From assembly GCA_963822905.1 (NCBI GenBank), contig CAWGJF010000002.1, positions 62,001 to 126,000 on the forward strand: a stretch of DNA of 64,000 nt, given 5' to 3'. The DNA comes from CAWGJF01 sp963822905. GTDB lineage: Bacteria > Bacteroidota > Ignavibacteria > Ignavibacteriales > Ignavibacteriaceae. A model generated the notes under the pieces. It made no database searches and was not told the DNA's origin. It saw only the letters and a list, made by a program, of their open reading frames with translations. Both the position numbers and the translations under genes were made by a program. Positions 16,833 through 25,368 of this stretch are shown here, one piece after another (the stretch's first letter is position 1; every line of letters begins with the position of its first letter).

Positions 16833-19034
16833 TTATTCATAAATCTCATAAAAAGTATTATCATAATAAAATCTTACATTCTGCCCGAGTGCAAGGAATT
16901 GTGAAGTTCCTGGTTTGTCTTTTAACAATTTAAAGTATTCTTCTGAATTAAACTGAATGCGTTTTTGGTTTTTGACTTTTTGATTTTGCAATTCTGAGTC
17001 AATCCAGAATTTTCCACTTTGGTAAACAGCTCTTCCCTGGATATTCTTTACTTGCTGAGTTAAGTTCCTTTCATTGCCTTCAGTATCTTTATAATTCATC
17101 CTTCCTGAACCTTGCTTTGTTTCACCATAGTTACTTGCCCGATTTAGATTTTGTACTTCTTCACTTGCAGTTATACTCCTCTCGCCGCTTTTTAATTTCA
17201 TTGCATCAAAATCACCGGCGGATTCCTGTCTGAGAACCGGAGCAGGAGACAAAGTCTGAAAATCATTTGTAAGCTCATTATCTCTTAATCGGATTTCTTC
17301 ATCTTCCATAATCAAATAGCTTGTATAAGGAGTAACAATTCCAAACTCACGGGCAAGCTGAGTTATTTCATCGACCAGTTCTTTGTTCTCGCCGTTTAAT
17401 CTGATTTGATCAAGCAAATAACCAATTCTTCTTGAGGCCCAGAGAGGTGGAATGAAATCGTAATCGTCATTGTCTCTCGCAAAATCAGAACTTAATGAAA
17501 AGGATTTTTGTACACCTTTCACTGTTCCGGTTAATGTAATTTTTGATGATCCGCTTCCTGAATATCTACCGAAAATCGTAATGCTCGATCCTTTAAACAT
17601 CTCCGGAAGGTTATTTGGATAAGTCTGGAATGTTCTAACTCCACCGAAACTTAATGATAAATTGGTAAGAACTGGAAACTGAACTTTATCATAAAAGCTC
17701 GAGACTTTTATTTCAATATCTTCATTTTCTGAAATATAAGTGCGATATGCTTTGGTTTGCTCGGTTATTTTATCAAGAAGGTGGGTATTGATTTCGTTTC
17801 CAATTCCGAAAGTAAAAATCCTGATATTCTGGGAGTTAGAATTTTTCAATTTCTTTAACAACATTTCGTCTTTTGTCTCACCTATCGTGGGTTTACCATC
17901 CGTTATAAAAACTATAAGGTGTGCTCTGTCTGATTTACCTTTCTCGTCCAAAGCTAACTTTAAGGCTTCTTCTATGTTAGTTCCACCGACCGGTTTTAAA
18001 TCGTTAATAAACTTAACTGCTTTCTTTTGGTTTGTTTCATTGGCAGTTTCAATTTTGTTGAAAAGTGAATAAGCTTCTGTTGAAAATCTGATAATATCAA
18101 ATCCATCATTTGAATTCAGATTGTTTACACAATAGAGTAAAGCCTTTTTAGCCTGCTGCATTTTGTCTCCGGCCATACTGCCGGACACATCGAGTACAAA
18201 TGTTATATCTTTTGTATCAACCTTGTTTTGATCAATAATAAATGAGGGTGAAGCCGTGAGAAGGAAGTATCCGTCATCATTCCCGGTTTTATAAGTAAGA
18301 ATCGATAAACCGACTTCATCATTGTTTGTGTTGTAATAAAGCTTAAAATCTATATCCGGTTTTGTATTTTCTTCTTCAAAAGAAACTATTGCTTGCTTAT
18401 TAGTTTTATGAATTACATCTACCGAATGAGTAGGCGAGTAGACTGTTTTTATATCATTGTTAGTTTTCAAATCAACTTTTACCGAAACATTCTTAACGGG
18501 TTTTGCGGAAAACTTTTCTGTGTTTAAAGGATAAATGTATTCATACATTCCGTTATCGGAATCCAGGACTTCCCTGTAACTTATTTTTACTTTTTTATTA
18601 CTTCGCGGTTCAATTGGGAAAATTCTTACTTTAAATATTCCCTGACCGGAATATTCCAGTAAAGCAGGATCTTTAATTTGTCTTACAATATCTTCATAAA
18701 TTTTTCTGGCTTTATTTGCATCAAGAAGTTCGGCAGAAACCATTTCACCATTAATTTCCATTTCAAAATCATTAATGACTGCTCCTTTTGGAATCGGGAA
18801 AATGTAATAACCTTCCAGTCTTGCATTTGAAGGATTGTAAAATTCCTGGTCAATTGAAGTTTCAGCAATGTTTCCGTTTATTTTTACATTAACGTTGTGG
18901 TAAACTACTTCAAGAGGAAATGGGCTTTGAGGCGGCTGCGGCTTTGGAACTATTATTAAGCCGTCTGCGAAGAGTGATTGAGAGATGGTAAAAATTATTA
19001 TTGAGACAATATTGATGAATTTAAAAGATTTCAT
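16833..19034 (-). CDS. Secreted VIT + von Willebrand factor A domain protein
   Basis: A signal peptide (1-23) is followed by a VIT domain (about 35-165; NARLEGYYIFPIPKGAVI and the SYREVL end) and a vWA domain (about 275-450). The vWA has an intact metal-ion site (FVLDVSGSMAGDKM, then TDGKPTIGE), so Mg-dependent ligand binding is likely. The C-terminal 280 residues are an extended region with no recognised catalytic motif. The architecture is that of inter-alpha-trypsin-inhibitor heavy-chain-like proteins widespread in bacteria. The role is unknown. It lies between another vWA gene upstream (19.1-20.2 kb) and the TonB-C gene downstream, all leftward, with a hairpin element in both gaps. Confidence 0.9.
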   Translation of the reverse strand: MKSFKFINIVSIIIFTISQSLFADGLIIVPKPQPPQSPFPLEVVYHNVNVKINGNIAETSIDQEFYNPSNARLEGYYIFPIPKGAVINDFEMEINGEMVSAELLDANKARKIYEDIVRQIKDPALLEYSGQGIFKVRIFPIEPRSNKKVKISYREVLDSDNGMYEYIYPLNTEKFSAKPVKNVSVKVDLKTNNDIKTVYSPTHSVDVIHKTNKQAIVSFEEENTKPDIDFKLYYNTNNDEVGLSILTYKTGNDDGYFLLTASPSFIIDQNKVDTKDITFVLDVSGSMAGDKMQQAKKALLYCVNNLNSNDGFDIIRFSTEAYSLFNKIETANETNQKKAVKFINDLKPVGGTNIEEALKLALDEKGKSDRAHLIVFITDGKPTIGETKDEMLLKKLKNSNSQNIRIFTFGIGNEINTHLLDKITEQTKAYRTYISENEDIEIKVSSFYDKVQFPVLTNLSLSFGGVRTFQTYPNNLPEMFKGSSITIFGRYSGSGSSKITLTGTVKGVQKSFSLSSDFARDNDDYDFIPPLWASRRIGYLLDQIRLNGENKELVDEITQLAREFGIVTPYTSYLIMEDEEIRLRDNELTNDFQTLSPAPVLRQESAGDFDAMKLKSGERSITASEEVQNLNRASNYGETKQGSGRMNYKDTEGNERNLTQQVKNIQGRAVYQSGKFWIDSELQNQKVKNQKRIQFNSEEYFKLLKDKPGTSQFLALGQNVRFYYDNTFYEIYE

Positions 19035-19054
19035 TTTTATACCTGTTGATTGAG

Positions 19055-19078
19055 CTGTTACTGATTGGTCAGTGACAG
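19055..19078. repeat. 24-nt hairpin element, family A copy 2
   Basis: CTGTTACTGA and TCAGTGACAG pair with one G-T type mismatch around loop TTGG. It differs from 16332-16355 by matched changes in both arms, so the structure is kept. It lies between the vWA stop and the VIT/vWA start. Confidence 0.7.
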
Positions 19079-19094
19079 CCGGTTTCAGTGCAAC

Positions 19095-19448
19095 TTATTC
19101 AAACTTAAAATTTTTCTTCTGTGCTTGTTCCCTGATTATTTTCAACATAGCTGCATCAAGTGTATTATCCTGTCCTTGTGATAATTTATCAGATACATAC
19201 TTACTCCTCTTGTCTTCCAGCTTCTGAATTTCATTCTGTATTTTTTCTCTTTCTTTTGCCTTTTGTTCAACATATTCCTTGCGTTCTTCCTTATTCATAT
19301 TTTTCATTTCTTCGGGTAATTGATCTTTTGGTAATTCTTCAATTTTTACTTTTCCCTCTTTATCTGCATCAACAAGATCCCACGATTCATTTTTGTATTG
19401 TCTACTTGATTTAGTTACTGTTCTTTCAACTAAAACCGAAGGAGACAA
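19095..19448 (-). CDS. vWA protein, C-terminal part (after frameshift)
   Basis: This is the coiled-coil, Lys/Glu-rich C-terminal 117 residues. The ATG is not the true start: the frame is open upstream to at least 19533 and reads NTYIAYGYYGDEYKKRQAEQ, which continues the vWA protein encoded at 19492-20217. SSRQYKNESWDLVDADKEGKV is the conserved junction of this protein type. The real gene is 19095-20217. The shift lies at 19528-19530, where one A too many on the coding strand disrupts the frame. Confidence 0.75.
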   Translation of the reverse strand: MSPSVLVERTVTKSSRQYKNESWDLVDADKEGKVKIEELPKDQLPEEMKNMNKEERKEYVEQKAKEREKIQNEIQKLEDKRSKYVSDKLSQGQDNTLDAAMLKIIREQAQKKNFKFE

Positions 19449-19491
19449 ACTTCCGGCATTTTCATCTTGTTCTGCCTGTCTTTTCTTGTAC

Positions 19492-20217
19492 TCATCTCCA
19501 TAATATCCGTAAGCTATATAAGTATTGTTTAAGCTGCTGCCCGAGTTTTACAAGCTCGTCATCATAAGGAGTTTCGACATGAACTATCTCCTGGTTCTGA
19601 TCTATGTTTATATATTTTCCATCTGCTAAATCAGCACCGTCTTTCCAGTTAGTCTGAACACCTTCATCATAATTCCCACAGTAAATTGTATTTACTATAA
19701 TTCCTTTTGAAATTGCATTTCGACATGAGTTTCTGTAATCTATACTTCCTTGAGTGAAAGGTTCATTTCCCGCGATGAAGATTACTTTGAGTTCATCATT
19801 ACTTTTCTTCCATTTCAGATCTTTTATTGCTTTTGAAATTACAGTTCCACAATATTCACTTCCGCCATTTGTTTTAAGCTTGAACAGCTCTTCCGAAATT
19901 TTATCCAGGTCATTAGTTAATGGAACTACCATTCTCACATAACCTTTTTCTGAAGAGAGATTGTCATTTCCATATTCATAGAGCGCAACATTCAGATCAA
20001 TATTTTCGCCGTTTCTTTTGGAGCGTGACATCTCATTCACAATTTTCCAGAGTTGTGTTTTTGCCTGGTCAATTAAGCCATCCATGCTGTTACTTGTATC
20101 CAAAAGAATTGCAAGCTGGACAGTATTGCTTTTTGGGTTTTGACTGGAGATGGAATTATCTCCGAAAAAAAGGAATGAAAAAAGAAAACTGAAAAAGAAG
20201 ACGAATAAACTTTTCAT
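19492..20217 (-). CDS. Secreted vWA domain protein, N-terminal part (before frameshift)
   Basis: The signal peptide (1-25) is followed by a vWA domain with the metal site AILLDTSNSMDGLIDQAK and an Asn-Ser-rich MIDAS. The C-terminal 12 residues (YLYSLRILWR) are out of frame. Removal of one base from the AAA at 19528-19530 continues into the ORF at 19095-19448 to give a protein of about 373 residues. It starts a leftward series of genes: vWA, VIT/vWA, TonB-C. A periplasmic or surface protein-binding role is likely, but the partner is unknown. Confidence 0.85.
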   Translation of the reverse strand: MKSLFVFFFSFLFSFLFFGDNSISSQNPKSNTVQLAILLDTSNSMDGLIDQAKTQLWKIVNEMSRSKRNGENIDLNVALYEYGNDNLSSEKGYVRMVVPLTNDLDKISEELFKLKTNGGSEYCGTVISKAIKDLKWKKSNDELKVIFIAGNEPFTQGSIDYRNSCRNAISKGIIVNTIYCGNYDEGVQTNWKDGADLADGKYINIDQNQEIVHVETPYDDELVKLGQQLKQYLYSLRILWR

Positions 20218-20346
20218 ATAAAACCTCCTGGGCTGAATATTTATAATAATTTTTCAGCTTGCACTATAGCTAAGTAAGAAAAGTTCCTGAACAGGTAATA
20301 AATTGGGAATAATTTTTAACAGTAAATAAACAAAAATAAATTTTGT

Positions 20347-21990
20347 CTATTTTTTCCCTTCTGCCGAAGAAGATCTTCCCTTGTTTCTTGCATAAATTAC
20401 GGATAAAATAATTAATGCTGACCCGAGGACAAGAAATGATAATATTTTATAGCTAGTTTCCGAACTTGTAATCCCGATAACAAATACATATAAAACAGTT
20501 AACAAGAAAGTAGCAAGCGACATCCACCTGTACTTAATACTTTTAAGAAGAATACTAAATACATAGTAGAGAATAGCTACAACTATCCACGAAATAGCAA
20601 CCAAGCCGCTTGGGAAGAGGTGATATAAAGAGTAAGGAATGATTAATAAAGCTGTTAACAAATAAGCATTTCTCATTTGCTCTGTTTTCAATTCAAGCCG
20701 ATCTTTTTTCCAATTAAGAATACGTGCACTCAACAGTGAAACTATACCGAAACTTAAACTGATACCACCGGTTGTTCCGGTTAGTACAAGAAATGTTATG
20801 AAGATAAGTAGATAAATAAAGAAGTTTGCAACAATAATAAATTTTGATCTGAACCAGATCGCAGTGGAAACCACAAGTACACTCTGCCAGCATAACCACA
20901 AAAAGTAATCCGGCTTATTAAATTGAAGAATGATTGCTATGCTTAACGCACCATATCCAGTCATAGCATAGAAAAAAGTTGCCATCCTGCTTTTTTTCTT
21001 TGTGAAGAAGACAATAGCAAATACAAGGAAAATAAGTGAAGCAAATAAATTATAAAGCTGTGCATTAGAAGGATTAGATAGTATTGTAATCAATAAAAAC
21101 AAACCATATCCAAAAGCAGTATTAATAAAAACCCCAGAGCCGGAAATAAGATTATCTTCGAAATTTTTATCCGTTTGAAAACTTAAACTGTATATAACAT
21201 TGTAGATCAGAATAAAGAGTAAATTTATAGGCAGATCAGAAACTATTTTAAGTTCATTTCCCATGAGCGGGTTATTAAGAAACCAGAGCAAATGAACAAA
21301 ATATGTTATTCCGATAATAAAGTTGAGCAACACCAGCCAATTAAATTTAACCTTTAAGAATGATCCAATAATTGATACAGCTATTAAAGTAGTAAATATT
21401 AAATATGGGGAATCGTTAATCAAAGCCGAAATACAGATTGCAGTAATTCCAAGAGAAGTCAGGTATGGAGAATTCTTTTTAATTGCAGCAAAGATTATTA
21501 ATCCTGATACAATGTAAATTATAAAGAGCACTACTAAAGAATCATTGAAAACCGGATTTGGACTGAAAAAGTGCATACGTAACGCCGCTAAATAAATTAC
21601 TACAAATCCACTGCCTAGAAGATAACCCTGAAGATATGGAATTCTTTTTCTTCCAATTTGTCCTATAGAAATTAATCCGAGTCCAAGAATAAATCCAACA
21701 GCACTTGGAATAATTTGATTAATACCTTCGAAGGGCAGTGTATGTGCAATTAAGCAACCAATTAAAAATACAAATATTCCTAATTTGGCAAACCAAAATT
21801 GTCCGATTCTGAATTCCAGCTCTTCATCTTTATCAGCTTTGATTTTTTGGACAACATGTTCTTCCTGACTTACTTCTTCAATTTTAGGAGTTATATTCAG
21901 ATAACCCTCGATTCTTGTTAGTCTGCCATCAAGACCTCTAAGTATCTCAAGGATTTCATTAGTTGAAGAATTATCAGAAGTTGGTTCCAT
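20347..21990 (-). CDS. DUF2339 polytopic membrane protein
   Basis: A soluble N-terminus of about 75 residues, with a short coiled-coil (EILEILRGLDGRLTRIEGYL), precedes about 14 closely spaced hydrophobic helices. The first is FWFAKLGIFVFLIGCLIAH. This N-terminal coiled coil plus many helices, with no catalytic motif, is the DUF2339 pattern; usual members are longer (600-1000 residues). Its start is 48 bp downstream of the 11-heme cytochrome gene stop on the same strand, so it may be the last gene of the Rieske/cytochrome b operon. Function unknown. Confidence 0.8.
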   Translation of the reverse strand: MEPTSDNSSTNEILEILRGLDGRLTRIEGYLNITPKIEEVSQEEHVVQKIKADKDEELEFRIGQFWFAKLGIFVFLIGCLIAHTLPFEGINQIIPSAVGFILGLGLISIGQIGRKRIPYLQGYLLGSGFVVIYLAALRMHFFSPNPVFNDSLVVLFIIYIVSGLIIFAAIKKNSPYLTSLGITAICISALINDSPYLIFTTLIAVSIIGSFLKVKFNWLVLLNFIIGITYFVHLLWFLNNPLMGNELKIVSDLPINLLFILIYNVIYSLSFQTDKNFEDNLISGSGVFINTAFGYGLFLLITILSNPSNAQLYNLFASLIFLVFAIVFFTKKKSRMATFFYAMTGYGALSIAIILQFNKPDYFLWLCWQSVLVVSTAIWFRSKFIIVANFFIYLLIFITFLVLTGTTGGISLSFGIVSLLSARILNWKKDRLELKTEQMRNAYLLTALLIIPYSLYHLFPSGLVAISWIVVAILYYVFSILLKSIKYRWMSLATFLLTVLYVFVIGITSSETSYKILSFLVLGSALIILSVIYARNKGRSSSAEGKK

Positions 21991-22038
21991 AATTCCCTCT
22001 GTTAAATATTTTTAAACTATAAATATTTATTAAAAAAA

Positions 22039-23505
22039 TCACTTAGATTTATTCTCCACGCGTTTAAGTTTTATATATAATCCAATAACCAATAAGGTAA
22101 CAATTATCGTTGTCAAACCCAGACCAACTCTTCTAAAATAATATTCATCAACGGCTTTATTACCGCTTATCATTGCTTTGTTTACTATATCAAATCCCGG
22201 CTTAATTTTTTCTTCGAATTTATCCAGATTGAAAGAATGAACCATAGTTCTGGACTGTATTAGAGTCTGCCTAATATCTTTCAAAGAAAATGTCGCATCA
22301 GAAACATCCATTCCTTTTTGAACAGCATTGTCCAGTATTTTCTTGGTTTCTTCATCAAGAGTTTTGAGACTATCAATCATTCTTCGCATACTGCCTGCGA
22401 CAATATATCCCTTATTATCATCGTTACTACTATGGCAATCAGTACAAATAGAAAACTTACCCGTTCCCAACATATTGTCTGTTGGATGTAAGATCAGATG
22501 ATTACTATGACAGGTTTCACATTCAGGGAAATCGTTTTCATCAAATGCTTCCTTGTGAGGGCTTTGCTCAAATAATTCCATATTTAAAACATGGCAACTT
22601 CCACAAACTTTTGAAATTGATTCAACGCCGGGTGGAACAGCACCATGGTTTCCATGGCAGTCATTACAGGATGGAGCACTTAAATCACCATTTTGTAATA
22701 ATGCAACTCCGTGAACGCTTTTCACAAATCCTTCATATTGATCAGAGGGCAAGTTGTAAGTTGACATAAGTTTGCTATTCCCATGACAGTTTGCGCAAAC
22801 TGAAGGAATATTAGTGGCATAAACATGAGCCCGCGGATCACTTGCAGCCATTATATCATGGTGACCGTGGCAACTTGCACATTCGGCAACATTAGGATCA
22901 CCTTTTGCATTTTGTATGCCGTGAATACTTGTTTTGTATTTAGCTACCTGGTCAACAGGTAATCCTGGATTATAATTTTTCATGTAAGTAGCGTCACTGT
23001 GACATTTTCCACATAGTGCTATAATCCGGGTGGGATAAACAGTTGAGGATGGATCTTTTACTTTTTTGATGTTGTGAATACTATGACAAGTGATACAATC
23101 AGCAATAGGGCCTTGATTATTATATGTGGGTTGAAAGTGTACAGAGATTTGTAATTTCTCAAACTGGTCAGTTCTAAGATCTGATCCAAAACTTTTCATT
23201 TTATTTTGATCAGCATGACATTTTATACAGACTTTATATCTGTCAATTCTTGTCGGCACACCAATGAATCCATTTTCTTTATTCATGGCTATATCCTGAT
23301 CATCTGAAGAAGATTTTCCTCCATGACAACCTGAGCAGGAAATTCCTTTTAAAAAGTGAACATCAGTTTTATATGATATCGCAACTTCATCATCAAGATC
23401 ACTGTGACAATTGAAGCATTCGTCCTTGGTTTGGGCAAAGAGATTATGATTTGCAATTATAAAAAAGAGACTTAAAAAAATGTAAATAATATTTCTGCTT
23501 TTCAT
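22039..23505 (-). CDS. 11-heme periplasmic c-type cytochrome, C-terminally anchored
   Basis: A signal peptide (1-24) is followed by 11 CXXCH motifs (first CFNCH, last CTDCH), many followed by a GxHD/HN pattern typical of cytochrome c3/c7 and NrfH-associated chains. A C-terminal helix (about 460-480) then anchors it to the inner membrane. It begins 11 bp after the cytochrome b gene, so it is likely the periplasmic electron acceptor of the Rieske/b complex in place of a cytochrome c1. The last 100 residues before the anchor are heme-free and helical, and could form the docking stalk. Confidence 0.93.
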   Translation of the reverse strand: MKSRNIIYIFLSLFFIIANHNLFAQTKDECFNCHSDLDDEVAISYKTDVHFLKGISCSGCHGGKSSSDDQDIAMNKENGFIGVPTRIDRYKVCIKCHADQNKMKSFGSDLRTDQFEKLQISVHFQPTYNNQGPIADCITCHSIHNIKKVKDPSSTVYPTRIIALCGKCHSDATYMKNYNPGLPVDQVAKYKTSIHGIQNAKGDPNVAECASCHGHHDIMAASDPRAHVYATNIPSVCANCHGNSKLMSTYNLPSDQYEGFVKSVHGVALLQNGDLSAPSCNDCHGNHGAVPPGVESISKVCGSCHVLNMELFEQSPHKEAFDENDFPECETCHSNHLILHPTDNMLGTGKFSICTDCHSSNDDNKGYIVAGSMRRMIDSLKTLDEETKKILDNAVQKGMDVSDATFSLKDIRQTLIQSRTMVHSFNLDKFEEKIKPGFDIVNKAMISGNKAVDEYYFRRVGLGLTTIIVTLLVIGLYIKLKRVENKSK

Positions 23506-23516
23506 TTATAAGCCTC

Positions 23517-24608
23517 CTAATCAAGTATAAGACCGAGGATTGTAAAAATCAGAATAAACATAATTACAAAGATTCCAAAATAAGTTAGAATTATGTTTCT
23601 TTTGCCTTTAAGTGTGTGTTTATCCCAAAAAGGAATCAGTGCCCATAAAACTCCGCCAATTCCAAAAAATACGATACCAACAAACTCGCCGCTAATTGAT
23701 AAAATTTCACCGGGTAAAAATTTTAAAACCTGGAACATAAAAAGAAAATACCATTCAGGCCTGATTCCAATGGGAGCAGAAGAAAATGGATCAGCTTTGG
23801 TGCCTAGTTCCCATGGAAAAAAAACAGCGAGTATTGCCAAAACATTTATCACTATCAACCAGATCAACAATTCTCTCATTGCAAAATTCGGGAAGAAAGG
23901 AATTGTTTTCTTTTCATTTGCGGGAAGATTTTTATAGTCTTCAGGTTCTGCAATTCCTTGTCTCTGAATAAAAAGGAGATGAAGTGTCAATAAAAGAATA
24001 AAAATGCCGGGAAAGATTGCAACGTGAAATCCAAAAAACCTCGAAAGTGTTGCTCCGGTAACTTCTTCCCCGCCTCTTAATAGAATTAGTAATGGTTTTC
24101 CAATAAAAGGTACCTGGCCAACAATATCAGTACCGACCTTTGTAGCAAAAAATGCAAGTTCATTCCATGGCAATAAATATCCGCTAAATCCAAATGCCAT
24201 TGATATTGCAAGAAGCCCAATTCCCGTGTACCAGGTAAGTTCGCGAGGTTCTCTGAAAGCTTTCAGAAAATAAACCGAAAACATGTGAATAAATACTGCA
24301 AAGATCATAAGATTTGCTGACCAACTATGAACAGAACGAATCAGCCATCCAAAACTAATTTTGGTTGAAATAAAATTGACACTTTCGTAAGCCAGGTCTT
24401 CAGTCCCTTTATAATACATTAATAGTAGAATACCGGAAATAACTTGCACTACAAATAAAAGTAAAGCAACTCCACCGAAATAATACCAGATAGTTTCCCG
24501 GAATTTTGGTACTGATTTTTTCTTTGCAAATTGAATTAGACCTGAGATATTATATCTTTTATCCAGCCACTGAAATGATTTATCTTTGTATGATTTTTTG
24601 TCTTCCAT
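23517..24608 (-). CDS. Cytochrome b of a Rieske/cytochrome b (bc-type) complex
   Basis: This is a single-chain cytochrome b of 363 residues with about eight helices. Four histidines sit in the two heme helices: RSVHSWSANLMIFAVFIHMF and FGFHVAIFPGIFILLLTLH. The Qo-site PEWY motif is in IRPEWYFLFMF. The b6 and subunit IV parts are fused. It oxidises menaquinol at the periplasmic side together with the Rieske protein, whose gene overlaps its start by 1 bp. The 11-heme cytochrome follows 11 bp later. Confidence 0.95.
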   Translation of the reverse strand: MEDKKSYKDKSFQWLDKRYNISGLIQFAKKKSVPKFRETIWYYFGGVALLLFVVQVISGILLLMYYKGTEDLAYESVNFISTKISFGWLIRSVHSWSANLMIFAVFIHMFSVYFLKAFREPRELTWYTGIGLLAISMAFGFSGYLLPWNELAFFATKVGTDIVGQVPFIGKPLLILLRGGEEVTGATLSRFFGFHVAIFPGIFILLLTLHLLFIQRQGIAEPEDYKNLPANEKKTIPFFPNFAMRELLIWLIVINVLAILAVFFPWELGTKADPFSSAPIGIRPEWYFLFMFQVLKFLPGEILSISGEFVGIVFFGIGGVLWALIPFWDKHTLKGKRNIILTYFGIFVIMFILIFTILGLILD

Positions 24609-25078
24609 TAGCTTGCCTCCTGGAAAACAATTACTTCATTATTTTTTATTGTAACACCATATTTTGTTAATGGGGCAGGAGGTGGTCCACTAACATTTCT
24701 TCCATTTAGATCATATCTTCCATTGTGGCAGGCACAGTAAATCTGACCATAATCTTTTCGGTATTGAACAATACAATCAAGATGTGTACAGGAAGCACTG
24801 AAGGCAACATAGTCTCCTGTAATTTTACGAATTACGATAACAGGAATACTTCCAAATTTTATAATCTTACCGCTGTCCTTTTCCATATCTTCAACAGCAC
24901 CAATCTTTACATTTGTTACTTTTACTTCATCAACTTTTGGAGGTTCGAGATATTTAAATACCGGGAAAAGTAAAGAACCAATCCAGGCAATAAATCCACC
25001 TCCTAGAAGAATGTTTAAAAATTCTCTTCTCTTCTTTTTGTTGTTTGTTTCAGCAGGATCAGGTTGAATATTTTCCAT
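24608..25078 (-). CDS. Rieske [2Fe-2S] protein
   Basis: The N-terminus has a twin-Lys/Arg cluster and one helix (about 20-41), consistent with a Tat-dependent membrane anchor (KKRREFLNILLGG). The cluster motifs are CTHLDC (residues 97-102) and CACHNG (115-120), giving two Cys and two His ligands plus the disulfide pair. A GPPPAPL loop follows. It is the first gene of the Rieske/cytochrome b/11-heme set, with a 290-bp upstream gap that includes an inverted repeat at 25144-25166. Confidence 0.96.
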   Translation of the reverse strand: MENIQPDPAETNNKKKRREFLNILLGGGFIAWIGSLLFPVFKYLEPPKVDEVKVTNVKIGAVEDMEKDSGKIIKFGSIPVIVIRKITGDYVAFSASCTHLDCIVQYRKDYGQIYCACHNGRYDLNGRNVSGPPPAPLTKYGVTIKNNEVIVFQEAS

Positions 25079-25143
25079 ATTCTTTCCTTGAATGTTTTAG
25101 ATGGAAGGATATTATCCGAAGTAATGTATCAGGTATGTTCATT

Positions 25144-25166
25144 GGAATTTAACCCCTTTAAATTCC
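25144..25166. promoter_or_regulatory. Inverted repeat upstream of the Rieske operon
   Basis: GGAATTTAA (25144-25152) and TTAAATTCC (25158-25166) are perfect 9-bp arms with a 5-nt spacer, 66 bp before the Rieske start codon. The position suits an operator. The regulator is unknown. The rest of the 25079-25368 gap shows nothing else I can support. Confidence 0.45.
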
Positions 25167-25368
25167 CTTCGTTAATGAATAAATTTGATTAGAGTTAACA
25201 ATAAACTTATCTCAAATATTGAGTATATAATAATAATTTTATTTCAAATAGTGAAGTGATTATTAAAATAATTATGAATTAATTAATACTCAGAAAATCA
25301 GCATAGAATATTTATTAGCTAATGAACCTTTTTAGCAGGGTGGGATTAAATAAAAACCAGGATATAAC

